Origin: Bacillota bacterium
GTDB taxonomy: Bacteria > Bacillota > Bacilli > Paenibacillales > NBRC-103111
DNA: 64,000 bases
Assembly (NCBI GenBank): GCA_023386955.1
Contig: JAEWIS010000041.1
Coordinates: 62,001 to 126,000, forward strand
Direction of reading: 5' to 3'
The notes under the pieces are model-generated. The model saw nothing but the letters and a program-made list of their open reading frames with translations. It did not search any database and had not been told where the DNA came from. The translations under genes and the position numbers were made by a program. Shown one piece after another: positions 54,635-62,817 of the stretch. Numbering within the stretch: the first letter of the stretch is position 1; every line of letters begins with the position of its first letter.

Positions 54635-55486
54635 ATGAAGATACTGGTGACAGGTTATAACGGGCAGTTAGGCTTTGATGTGGTGAAATCAGGGTTATCA
54701 CAGGGGATCGAGATGGTCGGTGTTGGCATAGATGATTTGGACATCACCGATGAGCAGGCCGTTCAAGCTACTGTTAACCGGGTCCGTCCTGATGCCATTG
54801 TCCATTGTGCAGCATATACGGCCGTGGATAAGGCGGAGGATGAGGTGGACCTGTGCCGACGGGTGAATGTGGACGGCACACGCTATTTGGCTGAAGCAGC
54901 TAAGACTATAAATGCCAAGATGATGTATATCAGTACGGACTATGTTTACGACGGTCAGGGATTGGAGCTCTACAAGGAGACTGACAGCCCAGCTCCCATC
55001 GGCCAGTATGGATTAACGAAGTATGAGGGCGAGTTGGCTCTTCAATCCATCTTGGAAAATTGGTTTATTATCCGTATCTCCTGGGTTTTCGGTATCAATG
55101 GCAATAATTTCATCAAAACCATGCTTAGACTGGCTAAATCCCGTTCTGAGCTTAATGTGGTTAGCGATCAGTACGGCTCCCCAACCTATACGGCAGATTT
55201 AGCTAAGCTTATTGTAGACATGATTCAAACGGAACAATATGGGATTTACCATGCGACTAACGAGGGAATTTGCAGCTGGGCGGAGTTTGCGGAGGAGATC
55301 TTCCGGCAAGCAGGGAAAGACATGAAGGTAAACCATATTTCCACGGAGGAATATCCTACCCGGGCGGTCCGGCCCAAAAACTCCCGGATGTCCAAGGATA
55401 AATTGGAGATTTGTGGCTTTCAGCGTTTGCCCCACTGGCAGGATGCATTAAAGCGATATCTGGAAGAGCTAAACGCGAAGGGATGA
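54635..55486 (+). CDS. rmlD: dTDP-4-dehydrorhamnose reductase
   Basis: The 283-aa SDR enzyme has KILVTGYNGQLGFDVV, YISTDYVYDG and YGLTKYEGE (catalytic Tyr-x3-Lys). It makes dTDP-L-rhamnose. The ATG at 54635 is chosen because the Rossmann domain begins there; it lies 4 bp after the rmlC stop. Confidence 0.95.
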   Translation: MKILVTGYNGQLGFDVVKSGLSQGIEMVGVGIDDLDITDEQAVQATVNRVRPDAIVHCAAYTAVDKAEDEVDLCRRVNVDGTRYLAEAAKTINAKMMYISTDYVYDGQGLELYKETDSPAPIGQYGLTKYEGELALQSILENWFIIRISWVFGINGNNFIKTMLRLAKSRSELNVVSDQYGSPTYTADLAKLIVDMIQTEQYGIYHATNEGICSWAEFAEEIFRQAGKDMKVNHISTEEYPTRAVRPKNSRMSKDKLEICGFQRLPHWQDALKRYLEELNAKG

Positions 55487-56484
55487 GCGGATTGACACGT
55501 AAAAAGGTACTGGTAACAGGTGGAGCGGGATTCATTGGCGGCAACTTCGTACAATATATGGTGAATAAGTATCCGGATTATGATATTTATAACCTGGATC
55601 TCTTGACTTATGCCGGAGAATTGGCGAAGCACAAGTCAATAGAGGATAAGGATAACTACCATTTTATTCAAGCAGATATTGCCGATATGGCTGCTATAAA
55701 TAGGCTGTTCAGCGAAACCGGATTCGATTACGTAGTTCACTTTGCGGCGGAGAGCCATGTGGACCGCTCGATTACGGACCCGGGAGTATTCGTGCGTACG
55801 AATGTACTAGGTACACAAGTTCTCCTGGATGCAGCCAAAGCAGCAGGAATCACGAAGTTTCTGCATGTTTCAACAGATGAGGTGTATGGAGAACTGGATT
55901 TCGATCCTGAGACGTTCTTCACGGAGGAAACACCTATACAGCCCAATAGCCCTTACAGCGCCAGCAAGGCCGCCTCTGACCTTCTGGTGAGGGCGTATCA
56001 TGAGACATACGGCATGCCGGTGAACATTACCCGCTGCTCCAATAATTATGGGCCTTATCATTTCCCCGAAAAATTGATTCCGTTAACCATCTCCCGGGTT
56101 GTCAATGACCAGAAGGTTCCGGTATATGGGGACGGTAAAAATATCCGGGATTGGCTGCATGTCTGGGACCATTGCTCTGCGCTTGACCTGGTGCTGCACC
56201 AAGGTGTAAGCGGCCAGGTGTACAATGTAGGGGGACATAATGAGCGAACCAATCTGGACGTGGTCAAAACGATTATCCGGACGTTAGGGAAGAGCGAGGA
56301 CCTCATTGAGTTTGTCACCGACCGGCTGGGCCACGATAAGCGGTATGCCATCGATCCCACCAAGCTGGAGGCCCTGGGCTGGAAGCCTCAATATTCCTTC
56401 GAAACGGGGATTGCCCAGACGATCCAGTGGTATCGAGAGAATGAGGACTGGTGGAGGCCGTTGTTGGACACAATTACGGAATAA
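55483..56484 (+). CDS. rmlB: dTDP-glucose 4,6-dehydratase
   Basis: The 333-aa SDR enzyme has VLVTGGAGFIGGNFVQYM, STDEVYGEL and YSASKAASDLLVRAY. It removes water from dTDP-glucose. The ATG overlaps the rmlD stop by 4 bp. The gene order A-C-D-B completes a full dTDP-rhamnose pathway in one operon. Confidence 0.96.
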   Translation: MSGLTRKKVLVTGGAGFIGGNFVQYMVNKYPDYDIYNLDLLTYAGELAKHKSIEDKDNYHFIQADIADMAAINRLFSETGFDYVVHFAAESHVDRSITDPGVFVRTNVLGTQVLLDAAKAAGITKFLHVSTDEVYGELDFDPETFFTEETPIQPNSPYSASKAASDLLVRAYHETYGMPVNITRCSNNYGPYHFPEKLIPLTISRVVNDQKVPVYGDGKNIRDWLHVWDHCSALDLVLHQGVSGQVYNVGGHNERTNLDVVKTIIRTLGKSEDLIEFVTDRLGHDKRYAIDPTKLEALGWKPQYSFETGIAQTIQWYRENEDWWRPLLDTITE

Positions 56485-56507
56485 TACTTCTAGATGAGCA
56501 GGCCGCG

Positions 56508-56552
56508 GAGAGTCACACCGGTTCAGTAATACGGTGTTACTCTCTATTTTCA
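56508..56552. terminator. bidirectional terminator between rmlB and the convergent gene
   Basis: AGAGTCACACCG pairs with CGGTGTTACTCTCT (one mismatch), with T-rich sequence after it on the plus strand. The gene on the other strand ends directly here. Confidence 0.7.
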
Positions 56553-58106
56553 TTCTTTGGCTTGATCTATCAACTGTAAATAATCGTCTTGTAATATGTG
56601 CAGATTATAGTAATTTGAGTTTTTTGCCAACTCTGCATCTACAAAGGAGAGACCAGCTTTTTCCACTAAAGTTTTTGTGCCAGAAAATAAGTTCGTTCCT
56701 AATCCTAAATGCTCCCCTTCAATTTCTACACCAATGCTTGATAGTATCGTTGGAAACATATCCAACTGTGTAAATTGCCTGTTTTTAGGGCGTTTAGGTT
56801 CATTTGAGGGGTTAATAAAGGTATTAAAGATGGTTCGGCTATATCCCTCATATATCCGTGACGTGAAAAATCCATTGGGCTGCATACTAAGGTGATCCCC
56901 TAATATAACTAAGGATGTAGAATCATAAAACTCCTGCTCCATAAACCAATTCACAAAATCCGAAATCTGTTTAGAGGAATATGCATGTACATTTTCATAT
57001 TGTGTGTCAAAATCACTCGAGGCATTTTTTTCTAAATAACCATCGGTGAAGTGTGTATTGGCTGTAAGCAGCGAAAAGCTAAATGGCTGATCTTTGTGCG
57101 CTAAAGAGGTTATTTCTTCCTTGGCCCAGGAAAATAAGAGACTATCGTCAAACCCCCACCATACTTGCTCATTTTCTTTTATTTTTCCTTCAGCAATGGC
57201 GGTTTTGACATCATAAATCTTAAAGTTTCCATGCTTGAGATAATAGTTTTTTCTTCCACCATATTCAAAGTCAGAACCAGCCATAAAAGCTTGATGATAA
57301 CCTTCCTTTGCCAAAATATCTCCTAAAGTAAATGCACCAGCCATAAAGTTTGTTGAAGAGGTATAATCGTTCCCGTTAATGGGAATCTTCAGTGGTAACC
57401 CTGAAGTGGTTGCTACCAGACCTGCAACAGTCCATCCGGTTCCACTTATTGGAAGAGCCCCTCCAATTTTCTCTGAGTCTGAAAAATTAATATGCTTCTC
57501 CGCTATATCTTCTAATTCAGGCATTACCGGATAGCTCCATCCTCCCCCTTTATTCTGATCAAGCATGGAATTTTCCAGAGATTCCACATATAAAATTATC
57601 AAATTCCTCTTTTTATCTGGAAAATGAAGAGCTACATTTTCACTTTTGGCAGAATGATCTTCTATATAATTGGAGTAATTTGATAGCCTATTGATATAAT
57701 CTCCAATTTGAAGCGATTTATATGAAAAGGAAACGGAAAATAAAACAATTACAAATGCATAAACTGCTCTATACTTGTAAATAAAAGTACTTGAAAAAAG
57801 ATGGATCCTTATTTTTTTATCTTTAATGTTCAATTCAATACTATTAACCGTATTTTTTGTGCGCAAAATCGGAAACAACCATAATAAAAAAAGAACTAAT
57901 AAAGGTACAATGATTCTATATGCTGCTGCATAGAGCACACTGCTGGATGTGCCTTTTAACCCACTAACAACATAAAAAATCATTTCATCTATATTTTGAT
58001 CCGGAAATTCTTTGCTAATATAGAATGAGGTAGCAAATATAAAAGTTGCAGTTAAGATCAGAAGAACCGTTATACAGCTATGTACAAAGCTGCTACTTTT
58101 CTTCAT
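56550..58106 (-). CDS. LTA synthase / phosphoglycerol transferase-like protein
   Basis: The 518-aa protein has four or five N-terminal membrane segments and an extracellular sulfatase-type domain (from about 165): LIILYVESLENSM (metal site), SGTGWTVAGLVATTSGLPL (nucleophile threonine region, as in OpgB/LtaS) and LVILGDHLSM (metal site). It transfers phosphoglycerol or phosphoethanolamine to a glycan, or makes LTA. The GTGWTVAG context is more like OpgB than LtaS. It overlaps the small membrane gene upstream by 14 bp. The DNA is AT-rich. Confidence 0.85.
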   Translation of the reverse strand: MKKSSSFVHSCITVLLILTATFIFATSFYISKEFPDQNIDEMIFYVVSGLKGTSSSVLYAAAYRIIVPLLVLFLLWLFPILRTKNTVNSIELNIKDKKIRIHLFSSTFIYKYRAVYAFVIVLFSVSFSYKSLQIGDYINRLSNYSNYIEDHSAKSENVALHFPDKKRNLIILYVESLENSMLDQNKGGGWSYPVMPELEDIAEKHINFSDSEKIGGALPISGTGWTVAGLVATTSGLPLKIPINGNDYTSSTNFMAGAFTLGDILAKEGYHQAFMAGSDFEYGGRKNYYLKHGNFKIYDVKTAIAEGKIKENEQVWWGFDDSLLFSWAKEEITSLAHKDQPFSFSLLTANTHFTDGYLEKNASSDFDTQYENVHAYSSKQISDFVNWFMEQEFYDSTSLVILGDHLSMQPNGFFTSRIYEGYSRTIFNTFINPSNEPKRPKNRQFTQLDMFPTILSSIGVEIEGEHLGLGTNLFSGTKTLVEKAGLSFVDAELAKNSNYYNLHILQDDYLQLIDQAKE

Positions 58107-58407
58107 CTCTTGGCTCCACTTTAAGCTTAATCTTTATATTTAATTCAATAAATCTATAAACTATGGTAAGAAGGAGTGAGACAAAAATTGCTAACCCGCT
58201 ATATTTTAAAGTAAATAACATATCGAAGGATGGGATTTTTTTGAAATAAACTACTGCAGCATAACAAATACAGTTTGTTAGCAAAACAAAGGTAGCCAAC
58301 AAGGCACCTATTTCGAAATGGGAAAGAGCTCTGCCCTTTAATTTCGAATAAAATAATAAAGCAACAACAGAAGGTAAAATCAGAGCCATAAATTCATTGA
58401 ATTCCAT
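58093..58407 (-). CDS. small membrane protein of unknown function
   Basis: The 104-aa protein has three probable membrane segments (about 5-20, 34-55, 65-85) and a charged end (IKLKVEPRDEEK). No family is recognised. It overlaps the LTA-synthase-like gene by 14 bp, so it probably works with it. The ATG at 58407 is preferred; AAGGAGG lies 13 bases upstream, which is long, so a GTG at 58431 cannot be excluded. Confidence 0.65.
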   Translation of the reverse strand: MEFNEFMALILPSVVALLFYSKLKGRALSHFEIGALLATFVLLTNCICYAAVVYFKKIPSFDMLFTLKYSGLAIFVSLLLTIVYRFIELNIKIKLKVEPRDEEK

Positions 58408-58523
58408 AGAAATTGTATTTCCTCCTTGCACATTAATTATAAAATTTACACAAAGTTAATATTAACATTTATATAGAAAAAAGAGAAATGGATATATTTT
58501 TATTATTAAATAAATATTGCCAT

Positions 58524-58563
58524 AAAAAATAGCCTATTCGGAAGAGATTTCCCTAATAGGCCA
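58524..58563 (-). terminator. intrinsic terminator of the ligase gene
   Basis: On the minus strand GGCCTATT...AATAGGC forms a stem with an inner GG/CC extension and is followed by TATTTTTTAT. It lies about 30 bp after the stop. Confidence 0.85.
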
Positions 58564-58593
58564 TTTGTTTTGTAAAATCTCTGAACATGAATA

Positions 58594-61089
58594 CTATTTT
58601 AATGTGGAATAAATTGTTTCAATTTGGACCTTCTCGTTTGGATATTTATCAACAAAAGAGTTGAAGATGCTTTGATCCAAAGTTCCAAGCTTCTTTGCAA
58701 GAGCGAAATACCACCAAATGGTTAACTTATACTGAGATAAATTGTCCTGTTCAATCTGAGAGTTTAATTCTGAAAGCTTCAATAAAGTTTCTTCACCAGC
58801 AGGTTGTAGCTGTAACCAAGCTTTTTCATATTCGCCATTAATCGTATAAATTTGTCCAACTGAATAACGAATGATGGGGCTATGGTAAAAGGGTCTTCCT
58901 GACAGCTGTTCTTTTGGCAACGTAGCTATGTGATCTACACCTTTTTGAATCTTATCATAAATCTCTTGAAGGGCTGCCCATGCTTGGTCCATCTTCACAT
59001 TATCGTTAGCTTGCTTCGCTTGATTCCACTGGGTGTTGTATATAGAAGCAGCACGCTCATAGAAGCTGAGCTCCCATGGATATTTTGTTAATGCTTCCTG
59101 CAACAGTTGAATGGAAGCTGCATAGTCTTGTTTAGTCACATAAAGGGAATATTGTCGTTCTAACAGCAGCCGGTTATTTGGTTCCTTCTTCCTTGCTTCT
59201 GTTAAGGTAGAGGCAGCTTGATCTAATAATCCTTGCTGTTGGTCCTTCGATTGGGAAGCCATCTGCATGAAGAAATCAGCTTGAAGTGCATAATAATCCG
59301 GTTTTGGATTTGCTTTAATCGCTGAATCCACTTGGGCCATAACTTCATTGAATGATTTGCCTTGCTTTGCATAGGCAATAGCTTTTTCAAAGGAGCTGTT
59401 AGCATTCATTCTGATGGCGGAGAAGATAAAGAATATTAATGCCAATACTCCAATTACTGCCGGATAGATATATCTTTTGGAAGACAATAAGGAAAAGTAG
59501 GATATCCATTTTGGTTTTCCATCCATTGTGGAGGCTAATCCCCCTAAACAAAGGAACACCAAGCTTCCTAAAAACACATAACTAAGTTCAAAATCCAAAA
59601 AACTATGAATGAGGATAGACACTGATATCATATAAAAAAGCAAGTGTGTATTTTCAGTTTCCTCTACTGATGAAAATGATTTTTTTATATATAAAGTATA
59701 GACGGTTACTAATAGTCCCATAAATACAACAAGTCCAAGGATACCAACCTCATTCAAATATTGCAGGAAGAAATTATGCGCTTGGCGGCTTGTGTAGGGG
59801 TTATTTTGATACTTTTCGTATAAAACGGCCCAACCACCGCCACCTGTACCGATGATGGGATAATCCTTAAAGAGCTTTATGGAGTCTTTATAGAAAGTGC
59901 CGCGTTCAAGTACACTATGCTGTTGGAAGTTAATGCTCTCCAAACGCGTTTCCAGATTGTTGGGCAGAAGGGATTTAATGGGGGTGGCCAACAATAAAAC
60001 AGCTCCCAGTGCTCCAATAACAACCAATGCTGCAGGAAGAAGGAGTCTGCTACGCTTGCGGGAGGATGAATTAGTCAACCTTTGGTCCAGCTTGCTGAAT
60101 ACATAAGTTTGCAGAAACCAAATGAGACCTCCTGCAATTAGCGAAACCCCCATGACCACGCCCCAACCGCTCAAGCTGTCTCCATTAAACCAGCTTATTG
60201 TTTCAGCTGACTTTTTGTCAGGTGATACAGTAGTAAGCAATTGAGTAACGATTCGGGTAGATTTATTAGTTATATAACCTGTAATTGGAAAGGATGCGAC
60301 CACTCCGATCATAGCGTAGAGTGTGAACATTAATTGCTTTGTTATCTTCATCAGCGGAAGAATGGCCAAAAAAATAAACGGCATAACCACGATTCCACCG
60401 CGAGACAAAGTTAGCCAAAAGGAAAGAAGGATCGGCACAATCATGATACCATTGACAAAAATCACATACCACTTTCTGGAATGGGTGGTATAGTAAAGGC
60501 TGCATAACAAAACTGCCATAAGAAAGGCTGCATAAGCATTGGCATATTGGAATACTGAAGTTAAACGCAGGCCTTGATCGAACATAACCGCATCTTGGGA
60601 ATACATATTTCCCATTGCACAAGCTAAACCATACAGGGTTACCAAGTATCCTATTATTGTAATGGATGCTTGCAATGTCTTGGCGCCAAATTGAAGGCGG
60701 GTTAAATAAGCACCTGCTAAAAACAATGTAATGTACATCATATGTATGTGCGTCATGTTTCTTGCGAGATCCGGCGATGCCGCGGCAATTGAGGATATCC
60801 AAAAGGTCAGTGGTATAAGCCATACATAGATGCTGAGTAAGTCACGATTATCCTCCAGCTTCCACTTGAAGAAAAAATAAATAGCCAGCATAATCAATAT
60901 AATGGATGCTAGCATAGTAGCGTTATTGATAGGTTTGTCGAAATTAATAGAATAACCATTAAAAAGAGCTGTGTGGAATCCAGAATAAAAAAGTGTAAAT
61001 ATGATAACTGACATTGTAATCCAAAAAAAGAAAGAGGGCTGATTACTAACTATAACTTTTGCAGATTTACTTCTGTGATTTTGCTTCAT
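58594..61089 (-). CDS. O-antigen-ligase-family membrane protein with TPR-like tail
   Basis: The 831-aa protein has about 12 membrane segments in its first 540 residues, with the WzyC loop block GTGGGGWAVLYEKYQNNPYT and RQAHNFFLQYLNEVG (residues about 410-445). A soluble helical TPR-like part covers about 560-831 (AIKANPKPDYYALQADFFMQ). Such proteins join a finished glycan to an acceptor. In Paenibacillus alvei the S-layer glycan transferase WsfB belongs to this superfamily. The surrounding rmlACDB and wzm/wzt genes support a similar job here. The ATG at 61089 follows GGGAG by 8 bases. Confidence 0.82.
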   Translation of the reverse strand: MKQNHRSKSAKVIVSNQPSFFFWITMSVIIFTLFYSGFHTALFNGYSINFDKPINNATMLASIILIMLAIYFFFKWKLEDNRDLLSIYVWLIPLTFWISSIAAASPDLARNMTHIHMMYITLFLAGAYLTRLQFGAKTLQASITIIGYLVTLYGLACAMGNMYSQDAVMFDQGLRLTSVFQYANAYAAFLMAVLLCSLYYTTHSRKWYVIFVNGIMIVPILLSFWLTLSRGGIVVMPFIFLAILPLMKITKQLMFTLYAMIGVVASFPITGYITNKSTRIVTQLLTTVSPDKKSAETISWFNGDSLSGWGVVMGVSLIAGGLIWFLQTYVFSKLDQRLTNSSSRKRSRLLLPAALVVIGALGAVLLLATPIKSLLPNNLETRLESINFQQHSVLERGTFYKDSIKLFKDYPIIGTGGGGWAVLYEKYQNNPYTSRQAHNFFLQYLNEVGILGLVVFMGLLVTVYTLYIKKSFSSVEETENTHLLFYMISVSILIHSFLDFELSYVFLGSLVFLCLGGLASTMDGKPKWISYFSLLSSKRYIYPAVIGVLALIFFIFSAIRMNANSSFEKAIAYAKQGKSFNEVMAQVDSAIKANPKPDYYALQADFFMQMASQSKDQQQGLLDQAASTLTEARKKEPNNRLLLERQYSLYVTKQDYAASIQLLQEALTKYPWELSFYERAASIYNTQWNQAKQANDNVKMDQAWAALQEIYDKIQKGVDHIATLPKEQLSGRPFYHSPIIRYSVGQIYTINGEYEKAWLQLQPAGEETLLKLSELNSQIEQDNLSQYKLTIWWYFALAKKLGTLDQSIFNSFVDKYPNEKVQIETIYSTLK

Positions 61090-61197
61090 AACAAGTCTCC
61101 CACCCAAAATGTATGATTCTGATTGAATTAATTGATTTTTAATCCTAATATTTGTTATTCGACGTGGCAGTGAATTCTCCTTTTTTCGACCAATCTT

Positions 61198-61217
61198 GTT
61201 ATTTTAGATAAAATAAC
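61198..61217. promoter_or_regulatory. 20-bp perfect palindrome before the ABC exporter genes
   Basis: GTTATTTTA-GA-TAAAATAAC is a perfect 9-bp inverted repeat, with a 2-bp centre, between divergent genes. It may be an operator for a regulator that controls both. Confidence 0.5.
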
Positions 61218-61264
61218 CTATCATTATTGAGTATATAACCATCGTTTAGAAAATGGAGAGATTT

Positions 61265-62038
61265 ATGGATATCGTTAAAGAAGTTTTTAAATATAGGGAA
61301 TTGCTTTTTGAACTTGTGAAAAGAGATTTGAAAATTAAATACAGAAGATCAGCCTTAGGGATTGTTTGGAGTATACTGAATCCCCTTATTTTTATGTTCG
61401 CAACAACTTTGATTTTTTCGACAATGTTTAGAAATCAGATCGAAAATTTTCCGCTATATTTTTTAAGTGGACAAATCATCTACACTTTTTTTGCTGAATC
61501 CACCAGCTTGGCGCAAACTGGAATTATTTCCAATGGAGGATTAATAAAAAAAGTATACACTCCTAAATATATTTTTCCTATATCAAAAATATGTTTTTCA
61601 TTTATTAACACATCACTTTCGCTAATTGCAGTAGTTATAATTGTACTCTTTTTAAATTATAGGCTTCCTTTAACTTCGGTTTTATTTTTCTTGCCGTTTT
61701 TGCTCGTATTCTTATTTTCAATAGGCATTGGTTTGTTTTTGTCAACGATCACTGTTTTTTACAGAGATGTTCTACATATTTATAGTGTTTTTTTAAGCTT
61801 GTTATCCTTTTTTTCAGCCACGTTTTATCCGATTGAAATTATTCCAGAATCTATTCGAACTTATATAGAGTTTAATCCTATCTATATATATATTAATTAT
61901 TTTAGAATATTAATACTGGATGGGCAACTTCCTGATCTGAAATTAAACTTACTAGCTATTTTTTATTCCGTTTTCTCACTTTATTTAGGTTATAAAATTT
62001 TTAAAAAGAATGAAAACAAACTAGTCTTATTTATATAA
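61265..62038 (+). CDS. wzm: polysaccharide ABC transporter permease (Wzm/TagG)
   Basis: The 257-aa protein has six membrane segments and the ABC2-type start ELVKRDLKIKYRRSALGIVW, plus FNPIYIYINYFRILI near the end. It forms the channel for export of a lipid-linked polysaccharide. The ATG at 61265 follows GGAGAG; the ATG at 61253 lies too close to it. The next gene encodes the ATPase. Confidence 0.9.
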   Translation: MDIVKEVFKYRELLFELVKRDLKIKYRRSALGIVWSILNPLIFMFATTLIFSTMFRNQIENFPLYFLSGQIIYTFFAESTSLAQTGIISNGGLIKKVYTPKYIFPISKICFSFINTSLSLIAVVIIVLFLNYRLPLTSVLFFLPFLLVFLFSIGIGLFLSTITVFYRDVLHIYSVFLSLLSFFSATFYPIEIIPESIRTYIEFNPIYIYINYFRILILDGQLPDLKLNLLAIFYSVFSLYLGYKIFKKNENKLVLFI

Positions 62039-62049
62039 GGATGAAAAAA

Positions 62050-62787
62050 ATGGACAATATTATAGTTAAATTATGTAACGTTTCAATAGAGTTCGACCTC
62101 TACAAAGAAAATGTAAATGGATTTAAAGAATACTTTATTAAAAAATTAAAAGGGCAAATAAAAAACGAAAAATTTTTGGCTTTAAATAATATTTCGTTAT
62201 CGCTAAAGAAGGGAGAAACGATTGGGATTTTAGGATTCAATGGAGCTGGTAAAAGCACTTTGCTGAAGATAATTTCCGGTATCTTAAAGCCAACTCAAGG
62301 CTACCTAGAAACAAGCGGTAAGATATCGCCTCTAATAGAATTAGGTGCAGGATTTGATGTGGAATTAACGGCAAGAGAAAATATATATTTAAACGGGGCT
62401 ATACTTGGATACTCCCGAAAATTTATTAATGAAAAATTTGATGAGATTGTTTCTTTTGCGGAGATAGAAGAATTTTTAGATGTTCCATTAAAAAACTATT
62501 CTTCCGGAATGATTGCTCGGATAGGCTTCAGCATTGCTACTGTTGTAAAACCCGATATACTCATTCTTGATGAAATTTTATCTGTTGGGGATTATAAATT
62601 TCAAGAAAAGTGTTTGACAAGAATAAAATCCATGTTAACTGATGACACTACTGTTATCATGGTCTCACATTCTATTGAACAGATTAAAGATATATGCGAT
62701 AGGGCTATTTTGTTAAACCGCGGCAATTTAATCGCAGACGGACAAGTGGATGAAATAGCGAATATGTATTTGGAGATGAACTCATAA
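62050..62787 (+). CDS. wzt: polysaccharide ABC transporter ATPase (Wzt/TagH)
   Basis: The 245-aa ATPase has Walker A GFNGAGKSTLLKIISG, the signature YSSGMIARIGFS and Walker B DILILDEILSV. It ends after the ABC domain, so it lacks the C-terminal glycan-binding domain found in some Wzt proteins. The alternative start at 62041 leaves no room for an RBS. It is coupled to wzm. Confidence 0.92.
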   Translation: MDNIIVKLCNVSIEFDLYKENVNGFKEYFIKKLKGQIKNEKFLALNNISLSLKKGETIGILGFNGAGKSTLLKIISGILKPTQGYLETSGKISPLIELGAGFDVELTARENIYLNGAILGYSRKFINEKFDEIVSFAEIEEFLDVPLKNYSSGMIARIGFSIATVVKPDILILDEILSVGDYKFQEKCLTRIKSMLTDDTTVIMVSHSIEQIKDICDRAILLNRGNLIADGQVDEIANMYLEMNS

Positions 62788-62817
62788 TATTTCATTTTTT
62801 GGAGAGGTAGTTTATAA

